DNA of 64,000 nt from Sipunculus nudus (taxonomy: Eukaryota; Annelida; Sipuncula; Golfingiida; Sipunculidae), in the NCBI GenBank assembly GCA_026874595.1, contig CM049315.1, forward strand, positions 72,771,416 through 72,835,415. The letters are read 5' to 3'. The translations under genes were made by a program, and so were the position numbers. Each line of letters starts with the position of its first letter. Within the stretch, counting starts at the first letter, position 1. Below the pieces are notes generated by a model that was given only the letters and a program-made list of their open reading frames with translations, was not told the DNA's origin and did not search any database. Below are positions 22,691-34,600 of the stretch, one piece after another.

Positions 22691-23984
22691 TAGGTGTATA
22701 GTTCGGTAACAGAGAAAGAAATGTAAATTATTGTGAAGTTTTCTGATTAACCACAGATGAAGGACATTGTTTTCGACAAAGTGGCTGGTCTTGTATTTAA
22801 AATAAAAGAACCAAGGACAAAGTGCCCTGATCTGGACACTATCTATTGTCCAAAAGTTCAAAATTTAAATAAAATAACCAAAACGGATGTAGGATGAGTT
22901 ATTTGCAGGCCCGGCTGGGTCGCGATTATCCATCATGTACTATATCCAAGTAAAATAACTTTAATAACTTAAAATAATCCCCCTCCCCAAATGTTTCCCC
23001 AAAAATTCATTAAGCTGCACCATAAGATCCTGAGTGGTAAATACCAGACCATTCCCACTCATCTAGAAAGCACAAGCACAGCACCAAAAATACTATACTG
23101 ACACGTAATTTTCAGTTTAGTACATTTCAGGTACTACACCCACCAAGTCAAGAGGTCTGGATTTCTCTACATACCCCACTACATACACACAAACATCATA
23201 CCACACTTTCTTTTACCCCCACACAAAAATATGCAGGGAATTACAACATGCAACGACGGGAGTACTCCGAAGAAATATGTGAGAACATATTTTGATGACG
23301 GACTACTCTTAACACAAAAGTTGTATTCTCATCACTGCTCACGACATATAACAAAACGCAAAATCACCTTGCACGAGGCACCAATAATACAACCAAACAT
23401 ATTTAGCGAAAATATTTATTAATAGAAGCCTCACTCCACCATAAATTCAAGCATACACCTTTGCAGTTTTTTTATAAATTAAATTAAGTAATAACCAGAC
23501 TTAGGCTGGCGACTATAATAAAATTAAAACACAACAACACACTAGCAGCAAGGTTGCCGATGACGAAAAAACTTGTAAACTTGCATAACCGGGAAACTGG
23601 TTAAACGGTCCAAATGACCGAAATCGCAAGTAAAAGGGCTTTGGGTCTCGAAGTAAGGTCGTTCACAAGGATCGAGTTCGGCTCTCGAATGGCATGGCTG
23701 GGTTTCCGCTGCTGGGATCGGTGGAGGGAATGCGGGTTTCTTCTGGCTTTGTGGCTGTGGATGTTGTAGCTTTCTAACAAGGACAACAACCCAGAAGAGA
23801 AGATGGCGCCCTCTACGGCTCCCTGCTTGGCTTGGCGTGGCACTGCGACTGTTGGCTCAGAAAACATGCTTAAGGAGCGCACAGAGCTGAGGTCTTGACC
23901 GCAGCAACCTGTAGCTGCTCGATGAGCGTATACTTCTTTTGGCTTGGCTTGGCTGGTCTTGTATCGATCATATATTAATGTTAA

Positions 23985-24460
23985 GAAATATAATAAAACA
24001 TCGGTCGGTAAACGACGAGGAAACGTTTATTGCCATGGTGGACATGGAAAAGGCTTTCGACTGGATAAATAGAAATTTGATTTTATATTGATTAATATAG
24101 TGCAGTATTGACGGTAAAATCTTTATAGCTATCAAATCAATTTATACATGGCATGGCACAAGGGCGTATTTACGTCTAAATGATCAGATGGAAACTGAAT
24201 GGGTCGATGTGTCTAGTAGAGTAGGAAATGGGACCCTTGCCACCTATGTTGTTCAGAATATATTTAAATTCCTTGGTTGATCACCTTATAATGTTAGATT
24301 TTGGATTTAAATCAGTAGTTAAACTGTGTATGTAACAATACGCTGACGATATAGTACTCTTTGCTAGTCAGAAGGAGAGTGACAGACTTTAATTTCTTCT
24401 ATGGAGTATTTTACTGGTGTAATCACTTTTAAGTGTTAACATGTTTATAAATCAAGGGCA
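23985..24460 (+). mobile_element. LINE reverse transcriptase fragment (central part)
   Basis: The frame AMVDMEKAFDWINRNL matches the LINE RT A domain (usual form VDxEKAFDxV). It is followed by IDGKIFIAIKSIY and by WVDVSSRVGNG, the usual SSGVRQGD block with changes, and then by a remnant of the YADD region at about 24340-24370. Stops and frame changes are present, so it is dead. It lies in intron 2 of MCT-A in the orientation opposite to that gene. Confidence 0.75.
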
Positions 24461-24487
24461 GTAGGTTGGTCAGCATACCCAGAAGTA

Positions 24488-24591
24488 CAGTAAATCCTGG
24501 ATATCACCACCACCAATGGACCTTGATAAAGTGGTCGTTATTTTTTTAGGTGGTCCCCTAATAGAGGTGGTAGTTAGCCGGGATTTTACTA
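24488..24591. mobile_element. short inverted-repeat MITE, pogo-like ends
   Basis: The ends CAGTAAATCCTGG and CCGGGATTTTACTA are inverted and flanked by TA. The core has GGACCTTGATAAAGTGGTCG. It lies 26 bp beyond exon 2 of MCT-A, inside the intron. Confidence 0.6.
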
Positions 24592-25697
24592 TACATACCA
24601 ATATATATATCACATACCAAAACAAAAGTGTGTGAAGTTGAATATAACAAGCACCAAGTTCGTCTCGGTGGCACCAGAAGAAAATCTGTCCACCAGGGAA
24701 AGATACAGCACTCCGAAAGAGCACTGTAAGCCTATAAAAGACAAACATATTGAACATAAGAATGGGAAATATATGTGATACATAATGCTATAATAATGTG
24801 ACTCTTAACCTAGAAACACACTGAAAGCATTTTTCTTCTGCCGCCAGGAGGGTATGCGTTGATCCCTGTTCGTGAGTATATGTGTGTGCGTTTTCATGCG
24901 TGTGTGTGTTTGTTCACAACTGGACTAACCCCATCATGAGCGGGATCTAATGAAATGTTAGGGCATTCTGAGAATGACCAAATAAAGAATAAATTAGATT
25001 TTGGTGTAGATCCGGAACATGATCCGGATTTAGGAACTACATCAAGTATGTTCACACATTTAGAGTCCGTTCTGCACGAATGTACCTGGGAATATGGGCC
25101 AAACATGTTGGGCCGTTTAAGTGAATGCTTTTATTCCTTAGAATGCAGATTTATTTTTAAATAATGAATTGCTTTCTGAAGGAACAAACCTCACGTAAGA
25201 TTCATTCAGCCTACCCTGTCTCGCACAAATGTCTATTTTACATCTTATAAGTGAGACTGTAAGTGTAAGCCATTTCCTTTTACGATATATCAGCATTGAC
25301 TTTGAACATATCCAGTATTTATAGAGCCCCGGATCAGAAGCCAGAATCATTAATCCCACTACTACCGGTCTCTGGTCTGCAAGAGGCTGATAGCAGTAGA
25401 CACTACTATGATAAACATTTTTTTTAAATGAAATTACTTTAACGAATCAAAACTTGGAAATTTGAGTTTCCTGTTTACCTGTACATACGACGTTAACTAT
25501 GGCAGAGACCCAGCACAACCATCCTTTCCCATCCTCCTTCCGGTGCCATGGCAACATGTGATGGTCATCTGACCTGCTTTTCTGGCAGACGATTGCTCTC
25601 CTTAAATCCTGCTGATTTAGATGTATTAATAAACAGGTTATCGAGTAAATTAATGTTATATATTTGCTTGTTACTTCGAGTTTGGTTTACATGCATG

Positions 25698-26136
25698 TAG
25701 TGATGGAGGACTCGAGGTTCTTCGACTCGGAATTGCACTCGGACTCTGAGGTAAAGACTCGATAAATTAGGCCGAGTCCATCTCGAGTCCAGTCAAAAGA
25801 AAGTTCTATCACACACTGTATTTCTATTATATACATGTGAAAACTATCAAAAGGATATCACAAAATAAAGACTATACAAACTTTACCTCAGCATTTGTAG
25901 CTTGATGTAATTAAACATTCTAGTAAAAGCATATCTAAATTGAAATAAAAATACTAGTGATTTTACCATTTTACCTATGGTAATTTTCATTAAACCTTCT
26001 GTCTGGGGACTTGGTTTCGGGTCCACACGAATCGGACTCTAAGAAGATGGGAATGGACTCGAACCTCAAGGACCCGGATTATGGCTCGATTGGTCTGGAC
26101 TTGCATTCGCACCGTGTGGACTCGACTACATTACTG
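25698..26136. mobile_element. hAT-like MITE with ACTCGAGTCC sub-repeats
   Basis: The left end TAGTGATGGAGGACTCGAG and right end CTCGACTACATTACTG are inverted. The inner parts of both ends are dense in GACTCGG, GAGTCC and CTCGAAC words, and the middle is AT-rich and plain. The CAGTGATGG-type terminus is common in hAT elements; no clear 8-bp target duplication survives. Confidence 0.55.
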
Positions 26137-27725
26137 TTCTTCCAAAATTCGTTGACTGTTGCGCCCGTTATTTCATAATATACAAGACATGCAGTTGTAG
26201 GCCTTTGACTTTTACCCGGATTGTTGCAAATGCTTGATCAATACATGACTAAAACAATTAATCTTACTTGGTGTATCAGTTCCTTTCGCTCACGTCAAAG
26301 GACAAACTGTAGTGACTCAACACCGCAGCGTGACCACATTTGCTTTCACCAGCAGCTTCCTTTCTATTCCCCGATATTTTTCACACTTACCTAGCACTGC
26401 ACAGTACAGATGTACATTTATTCTTTAGTCTTTAATGTGCTGGCAATATGTCGCTGACAGTGAGTGTGGCAGTGGTGTTTCGAATTTGCGAATTGCACTC
26501 TTTATATTTAAGTCTGAATGTTCAAACTGCATTGGCGTTCCGTGGATAGGTTGAGGGCCTAAAGTGACAGTTGGCCGAGGAATTACAGTGGTATGCACGT
26601 CTTAGCGTAATGAGTCCATCTTGATATGAACGGTCATGTTGCGTCAGGTCCAGTGATAATCTGATTTTTAGCAGAGTGGTTAATGTAGATAAACAGATAA
26701 GGGGACAATACGAGGACATACCTACGATAAAGCCAAGTATGCATGCATAGGCGCCGCATGCTGGGTTGTATACTGTGAGCTTTTCGAGTTTAAAAAATTA
26801 AAAAAAAATCTTCTATGGTCTAATGGTAGAGTCCGGTTTTGAACTACCTTCTTCCCATGTTATATCCCGGTATTAACCAGGGCCGGTTACTACTATAGCC
26901 ATATTCAGCTTGCTTGTACAATAACCATGTGTATTTAGGTCAGGCTTTGACAGCTTGGTCTCTAAATGTATAGACGTATGGAACAGAGAGACAACGGGTT
27001 TGATTAGCCCGAAAATTCAATTATGATATAGTGGAGTCCAGCCAATCATAGACAAAGACCGAGACCAAGACATTGAGATGATGTCTGTCGAATTGTCATC
27101 TGTTCTCTAATGTAATGCGTTAACCTTTCCACAAAATATTGCTACCCCCCCCCCCCCCCGTTAAATTTTGATAACAGACCAACAAACAAACAGTGCGAAT
27201 TCATAACCTTTTAATTTTAAATATTGAAGAGAGAAAATGACAAGTATGCATTTATGATTCATATTTTCTCTTATTTATGAACCTTAAATTTTCATAGTTT
27301 TGTTTGTGCTCTATTTGTCTCAATATATTTGGAACAAGGTCAATGCCTGAAACTCATATATAAATTGCACAAGGGAGTGTATACAAACTGCATTAAAAAC
27401 AACAATAACATGTACTGCATTAACATAGCAGGTTATGATTAAAGCAACAGGTGGCTCCTCTCTTGATGATATCATGGTTGAACTTCAGACCACTAACTGG
27501 AATGTGGTAATTATAACAGGCAGGGTATTTTCCAGAAGAATGTTTATTCAACCATTAAACGTTAAGCTATTTGTTTGACTAACTTGGGTTAACTTAAATT
27601 CATGGCCAACATTAATAATTTAACTTAATATATTAGAAATATATTTAGCGCTCTTTAATAAATCTTAAGTTATCTAAGTCAATTGGGTATTAAATGGGTT
27701 AAATAAGTAACAAAATATATTCTCA

Positions 27726-27727
<2 letters not shown>
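26137..27727. other. no gene seen
   Basis: AT-rich sequence with a poly-C tract at about 27146-27160. No exon, RNA gene or recognisable repeat. No counterpart of the upstream exon of MCT-B and MCT-C was found upstream of MCT-A. Confidence 0.4.
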
Positions 27728-27787
<60 letters not shown>

Positions 27788-27866
27788 GTGAAACCTCTAT
27801 ATTGTGGGCATTGTTTGGACTCGGCAAACTGTCCTCTTTATAGAGGTGCCCACTATAATCTCAAGA
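27728..27866. repeat. (TA)n run followed by a MITE-like end
   Basis: The (TA)n run spans 27728-27782. It is followed by ACAGTGAAACCTCTATATTG, matching the pogo-like ends elsewhere in the window, and by TATAGAGGTGCCCACTATAAT. Confidence 0.55.
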
Positions 27867-27889
27867 GCGCTGCCTCTACTGCTGTAGTC

Positions 27890-30010
27890 AGTGCAGCACA
27901 GTATCAGTCTGGGACCAGAGGCCGTGGTCGCTATAGCAGAGGCCTGAGAGGTGGATTCTACAGTGATCGCTCTAATCAGGATTACTACACGCACGCCCTA
28001 GCTAATCGGCAGTTCTACAGGAAACCACAATCAGGAGGCAAAAACGTAAATGATCAGAATATGTGAGGGCCAGAATAATGTCCATCAGTTTATTATTTTG
28101 TTGGATGAGCCTATAGCGCCCTCCAACGAGACTAACTATGAAAGTACATTGCATGTTTTTTATGTGTATTGGATCCTGCTCGATCCTAGATTAATATTTG
28201 ACATTTTTGTTTACAAACCAATATTTTCAATATTGTTTATATTAAGAAGACGTTCATGGGGAACCATATTTTACCATGGTATCCAGATTGGTGTTTTCAT
28301 TAAGAATATTAAGAGGTTACTTGACTGTATAAATGCATTGCTGGGACTTGAGCATTTATTGCACATGTTGCTTTAAATACATTTAACACGGCTTGTCATG
28401 GTAACATGGTATTATTCTCTGATGCATGGGTCGTATTGGCGCTTCAACTCATATTATCAATTGGGTAAAGAATGGTGTATATTTTGAACTATCAGAAGAT
28501 CAGAGCAGTTTTCATTTGCAGAATCCTCGGTCCTTAGCTACTCAGTGTGCATTTTTTTGATAAGGAAATTAGTCGTTTATTCTTGCTAGATGCAATTTAG
28601 CCATGTTCTTTCAGGCCAAAGTGTGTTAGCCCCATTAACGTTGTCCCTAAGTTTCTTAAACAAGCTTGTGATACGCCTAAATGTGCCTATGAAGACAAAC
28701 GTAACGTAAAATTATAAATACAGAGGGATGATGATTTAGCCAAAGTTAATTTAAAGGATGGGTTCCCGTATGTATCTGTGAAGCAAGTGCAATGTGACTT
28801 GCTGGGTTTTCAATGGAAAGGATATTTTTACGGATATATAGGAAATTGCCTTTTGGATTAGCTTTAAGCCCGTATTATTTTTGTAAACTTTTGAGACCTG
28901 TAGTAGCTTTTTTGAGGTCATTGTTTTTAAGGATTGTATTATGTGTTGATGACTTCATGAGCAGACCAGTCTGTTTCACAGACCATTTAGATCACCTGAT
29001 TCAAACATTATCGGAATTAGGATGGACAGTAAATTTAGAAAAATCGTCGGTTATGCCAAAGAAAGAGGCAAAATACTCGGCGAACACAATCAGGGCGCAT
29101 GGAAAATCAGTTTCCCAGAAAGAGACTTGGGAATCAATGCTGCATCTCAGTCAAGAGGTTCAACAGAATGGAACGTCTGTCCTGTATAAGGACGACCCGT
29201 AACTCGTAACCGATGCCTCCCATCTTGGCTTGGGAGAGGCGTGATTCCCGGACACTGGACTCATCGCATAGCTCACCATTCTTCCGGTTATCAAGAACTG
29301 ATAACAATTCTTATGGGTCTGCAAACATTCCGAGATATTATACAGAACAAATCCATTCAAATTCTTACGGACAATATTACTGCCCTTGCATAAATAGTCA
29401 ACAAAGGGGGCCCGTGCAAAGATTGAACATATATAGCAGCCGCGATCAGAGCATACATGTACAGGATACTCATATAAAGGGATCAGCGAACGAGGAGGCG
29501 GACCAGTTATCGAGAATACTGGACAGTTACTAGTGGCAGCTGCATCCAAAAATTGTTTCAACTTATAGATCGTCTTTACGGCCCGCATACCGTCGACAGG
29601 GTTGCAAGTGTGACAAACACTCAGCTGCCAAGGTTCAATTCACGCTTCTTGGAGCCCCCCCCCCCCCCCCCGGGCCCAGTCAGTTCTGGTACAAAAGTTT
29701 ACATGGCCATTGCTCCACCGTTAAAGATACCGAACAGTACCAGAGCGATAAGGTTCATGGGTGCCAGACCAGAACCGTGGAAAAAACGACACTGGCGAAT
29801 ATATGCCTGGAGAGTTTCTGGGAAAAACGTTTAACCAGGGAGGGCTGGTCCCCCAGAGCAACTGTACAAATGAAATTTGCTTGGGCAGATTCCACGCTAA
29901 AATTGTATAACGGATGGCTTAGGAAACTCAAACATTTATGTGATAAACGTTGCATAACGTTTCCACATGACACTGCAAATGTTTTTGCACATTTTTGTGT
30001 TCTTTAGCTG
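27890..30010 (+). mobile_element. DIRS-like (tyrosine recombinase) retroelement, broken
   Basis: Fossil element. Parts from left to right: a Gag-like tail rich in RGRGR and RGLRGGF (about 27930-28060), reverse transcriptase (about 28810-29150, with FGLALSP, VDDFM, the usual VDD catalytic block, and LGWTVNLEKS), RNase H (about 29205-29520, starting near a TDAS motif and ending near EEADQLSR) and the start of a tyrosine recombinase (about 29780-30007, WADSTLKLYNGWL). The order Gag-RT-RNase H-recombinase, with no integrase, is that of DIRS/Ngaro elements. It has several breaks, its recombinase catalytic half is not seen, and no terminal repeats were recognised. It looks old. Confidence 0.8.
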
Positions 30011-30055
30011 ATGAGACAGTTAAACCTATATAATACTAAATCCGCCTTTTAATTT

Positions 30056-30191
30056 TTTTGGGGGAGGTAACCGCCTGCATTTTTAATGTTGACTTTTCTA
30101 ATTCTTAACCTAAGAATGTTCATCTGCAGGGTTTCCATTTCGGTTTGGGACTACTTGACAGGGCGGTAGCACGCGCTTCCTATCATTTTTA
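30056..30191 (-). repeat. short repeat GAGGTAACCGCCTGCATTTT and flank
   Basis: The block GAGGTnACCGCCTCCATTTTT recurs here, at about 11807 and at about 43858. In two of three places it lies next to the tRNA-type SINE, so it may be the SINE tail or a separate short element into which SINEs inserted. Confidence 0.5.
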
Positions 30192-30476
30192 TTTTGTATC
30201 CTGGTGTCACCCAGGCCCGGTGTCTACCGCACCTGCGGGTCCTGGGTGTGTAATCATCCCCATTGCTGGGTCATAACACCGAGGAACCCCCAAAAGACGC
30301 ATTCGTATGTGAGTGATACACGACTCTGGGGCACAGCCTTCCCATTAAGCCTGCAGAGCGCTCACCCTGGGTGGGGGCCGACCGTGAAAAACCTCACCGC
30401 CTCGGCTGATATTCGAACCCACGATCTCCCGGCTTTGAGTCCTGCGGTCAACCCCTGAGCCACAGAAGCCGATCAG
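30192..30476 (-). mobile_element. tRNA-derived SINE
   Basis: Read on the minus strand, the head has a box A-like TGGCTCAGGGGTTGACCGC and, about 35 bases on, a box B GGTTCGAATATC, the internal RNA polymerase III promoter of a tRNA. Then come a block TTTTTCACGGTCGGCCCCC, GGCTTAATGGGAAGGC, and a tail ending in the GGGTGACACCAGG region. Copies lie at 8753-9035 (+) and 43858-44034 (-). Box B differs from consensus at the last bases, so it is probably not transcribed now. Confidence 0.8.
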
Positions 30477-31642
30477 GCAAAGCACACTTGATACATACGA
30501 AAGAACTTTCAAATTTTGTAAAAGCACTTACAAAATGTGACACTTCAGCACCAGGAACGCGCTCATTGGTGATGCCTATTCAACTTTTTTTAGAGCTGGC
30601 CAACAAATGAGGACCTCACAATTAAGGACCTGAGGTTAACAAAAATGGCTCTGCTTGCGCTATCCATAATGCTCAGACCCTCTGACTTTGCCCCCCAAAA
30701 AATGCATATATATATATATACAATCAGAATTGTATTTGGCTTCGTGACTAAGAGCCGAACAAATCGTCCTTGCCGCAGCTTGCCGCCCCTGAACCCCCCC
30801 CCCTCCCCGCTTCACCTTCCAACACACACGCACTCACACACACCTTGTGCGCCTATGTCAAAATATATTAGCAGTTACAGCAGCTATTATATTTGATCTG
30901 TTTTGTACCTAACGGTACATTGGTTATAAAATGCAAGCTCTAATTGTACAGCACGGGAAATGAACACTAAGGGAAGTCGACCAAACAGCGCGTAAGTTTG
31001 ATGACGTCTAATCTTGCAAAGATATTTGCAAAATCTGGATGTGCATCCAAGTTTGTATAAAAAACAATAGATTAACACTTTGTCATATAGAACAGATACC
31101 GCGAACAGCACTTCCGTGAATTATATATATAGCAAATCAAGCAAAACTGTAGTGAAACCTAAGCCCAGAGAGTCTACACACACGTTCGCTACACTCTATG
31201 AGCATGCTGTCCTAACAGGCCATGAGCCTTCACGTGTGTGTACACCTCAGGCCTAAAACTGATATGCCTACATATAACTTTTGATTATGCTAAAACCCTC
31301 GTGCTCATCACCGTATATATTTATTTGCGTAATCACTGGCCTTCTTGATTGATCAGAGTTGATAGGTGTTGATAAGAAACCTGGGGATAGTGCCAATAAT
31401 GCATTGTATTTTATGAACTTATAACATCTCTACTTATAAGGCATTGAGCACATTGATCCTGGAACGGCAACCAAACATTTCACCGTCAAGCCGGTCCGGT
31501 ATGTTATCCACACTCGTTTAAACCCGAGATTTAGGCGAAGGTCTGCGCTTTCCCAGTGATTTTTCTAATTTGTTTATAACTCTAAAAAAATTAATCAAGT
31601 GATCCTCGACACTCTTATAGTTTTTCTGTTGCTTTCCCGTCA
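30477..31642. other. spacer and 3' UTR of MCT-B
   Basis: The part at about 31470-31642 is homologous to the MCT-C 3' region (40868-41038) and so is probably the 3' UTR. A poly-C tract lies at about 30793-30805. The rest shows nothing recognisable. Confidence 0.5.
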
Positions 31643-34600
31643 TTATTTTATCGCAGAATTCCTTGATCTGACGAACTTGACTCCCTGATGACATGTGTAC
31701 ATCAGACAGAAACCAGCCATGGTTAGACCTCCATAATAAAACGGCATGCTCAGCGAATGTAGAACGTCTTTCAGCACACCTGAAATTAAAAAAAAAAACG
31801 GTTATGGTTATCAACGATGTTTATCAGCGCCGTCTGACTATTCTGCTCGAAATGATGAATGTGGTTGCAAGGTTAAATATTCGCGATTTTAACCTCTTTC
31901 CTTTTTCGTGTAGGTTTTATTTCGCGAATGACCAAACAGTAACTTACACATTGTACATAACAATTATTATATCAATTATCTATCTTAACTTGTCCACTAG
32001 AGACAATCAAACACGTGGAATTTCTTCATGCAATAGTGGCAGATATACAAAGTATTGATCTTATTTATATTATTAATTTTTAAATACAGATAACATAAGA
32101 TGTATGCTAATACTGACGCTATCAGCAAAATATATATACGTGAGATGCTTTGAAGCTATAGTACAAAGTACCGTTCACCTGTGCAGATGGATCGTCTTAT
32201 TCAAGGTTTTATTTTCACGATAGTTTCCCTTTAATATCGCGAATTTGAAACCATCCCGAACAAAAGCCGAACCCAGGGGTGGCTCTATTTCTTCTTTACA
32301 TTACAAGTGAGCCTAAATTTACCTTATTATGTATATACAATGATATCTCATTTGAAATTAACTGGGTCTTTTATTATGGTTTATAATGGATTTTCTTTTT
32401 TTATTTTTGGAGTGAACGTGTTTCACTGAATGAACACGGGGTGGCACTCATAGACAACTAAGGTATACAATTAATACCTCACAAAAACTAATAAATAAAA
32501 ATTTGAATATAACGATATGTGATCAGTGATCAGTACACATTTAGATTATGAATAGTTAAAATAAAAGCACGATAAACATGTAGGACAGATCCGAAAAAAG
32601 GGACGGACCGTGATTATGAATTACAGATAAATAAAACCTATTTGATGATGAAAATAGAAAATCCATGTAGGTTGGTACATAAACTTACCTGATACTACAA
32701 AACCCATGCTGCTTCCCATACCTTGGAAAAACAGAAGGATTCCGACACCGGGCGCCACCTGGTGGACGGGTATGAGATCAGCCATCACAGTGACGCGTTG
32801 AGCATTAAACCCGCTCATCACGAGGGTTCGCAAGCAGCACATGATCGTAATCCATACGTGACTGGTCACGCGAGGTATAACAAGCGTCACGAGACCTGTC
32901 ATAATGCCCGCTGTACCTTGTAACAACACCCGATACCTCTTGACGAGCTTTAAGTCAAAGAGGAAACCAAATGAAAACCGTCCTATGATGTCACAAGCAC
33001 CGGAAGTTGCGTAGACGATTGCCACTTCCGCTTCAGATGCGCCTGCGCTCTTTAAAAGTGCTGGGAGGAATGTGTAAAAACTCATGCTGTTTATTGGCAT
33101 TGAGAAGATAGTCAACGCATAAACAATAAATGATAGGTTTTTCAAAACGGCCACCTGGCCCTTTGGAATTTTGAATTTCCTGAAAACTGAGGGCATATTC
33201 CTCGAGGAACTTTTTGAACGTTGGTCTCTTGTTTGTGACATCTTATCTTCTGTGGTCTCCAGTCGCGGGTCTGATTCATCTTTCTGATTAACAGGTGAAT
33301 TCAAGTAATGTATATTATTCTCTGTTTGATTATCTCCCTTTGTGTTTGTCCCATCACTTGCTTGCCTCTCAGTGTCCTTCACTAGTGATTCTGCGATGTC
33401 CAGTCGGCGTTCTCGTAATGGACGATAAAGGGCGCCAACGACACACAGATTAAAGGATAGACCGGCACAGATCAAAAATGCTCCGGGGAGTGAGTAGTCA
33501 TCCAGAATCCATACAAGGAATGGAGGCATAGCAATATAACTGATGCTGTTACCGAACGTGCTGAGCGCCATTGCTAAAGATCGTCTCCTGACAAAGTAAT
33601 GACTCACTATTATCATAGAGGGCGCATATGTCAGACAAGATCCAAAACCTGAATAGAATAGTACAAATGTGGGTTAATATTCGACACTGGACCATGATGA
33701 CGTAATCACATAATTAAAAAAAATAACGAAGATTGACATTAAAAATTAAATCAAGTGTGTGTGGTTTTCTCGCCCAGACCCTGATCATGTATATATAACG
33801 CATGCTGTACGTATATTTTAGCATGTATCCTAGTTCATAGGACTTCATGGGATATCGTTCGGGATATCCCTAACCATTGTCGAAATTAAATGTTGTGTGT
33901 ATGTCAGTTACAAAATTTTGCAATGGTATATAATACCAGTCGTGAGACCAGTTCATGCTGGCCAATGTTTCGATTGGAGTTTCTTATTTCGATCTCGGTA
34001 TTGGTCTTAAGCTTGCGATAGGGATTTTTACAAAAATTCGGTTTCACAAAATGTCAGGCAACTTAATGCTTGTCTAACGACTTTACCTCCGTTTCTTGGA
34101 TACTGAGAAGTGTTTGTTTTGATATGAGTTCGCAAAAGGCAAAAACCCTATTTCTCTAGGCAACAAATCTTGATTTAGCATGCTTGGCATACACATATTT
34201 TTAAGATGAATTAAGTAAAGTGGTTAACGCACAAATATAAATAGATAAAAAAATCGCCAGCAATTACCAAAAAGAAAGATATTAATATAAACTATTGACC
34301 GTCGTTGAAACATAAGATTTACTAACCCACTACTATTCCAAATGTCACATAGAGGGCATAAAGGCTAGACACATACGCCGAGGCAATACACCCTGCCGTC
34401 ATGATCAAACTGCCTGTTATCACGACACCCTGACATCCGTATTTCTTCGCCAACCAACTGGCAAGAGGGCCTGAAGATAAACACAAAAGTAAAAAAAAAT
34501 CAATAAAATTAAAAATACATTTATTTAAGAGGACATGAACAGCATATTCGTATGAAACACAGACAAAAAGAACTTATAAACTTAAATGTAATTTCATTTA

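Larger units (their letters stand above)
19500..25549 (-). pseudogene. MCT-A: SLC16/monocarboxylate-transporter-like pseudogene
   Basis: Five exons are recognisable on the minus strand: exon 1 25479-25549, exon 2 24618-24731, exon 3 21937-22080, exon 4 20253-21228, exon 5 about 19500-19596. Exons 2 and 3 keep the length (114 and 144 nt) and phase of the intact copies. Exon 1 is 71 nt where the others have 70; the extra base shifts the frame after MVVLG, and WGW has become WER. Exon 4 has one extra base and a stop just after YFVRRR, and lacks about seven residues before MCCLRTL. Exon 5 is 11 nt shorter than MCT-C between HSL and the GLTM region, which shifts the frame. The transporter cannot be made whole. 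Introns carry LINE and short inverted-repeat insertions, so decay is not recent. The long open stretch in exon 4 makes it easy to mis-annotate as a gene. Confidence 0.85.

Noticed and set aside
30204-30458. 84-residue plus-strand frame and a possible tRNA gene on the other strand
   Set aside because: The box A and box B signals belong to a SINE head; there is no full cloverleaf, and dispersed copies share the same body.
31518-31814. 98-residue minus-strand frame
   Set aside because: It reads exon 5 of MCT-B in a wrong frame and runs into the intron.
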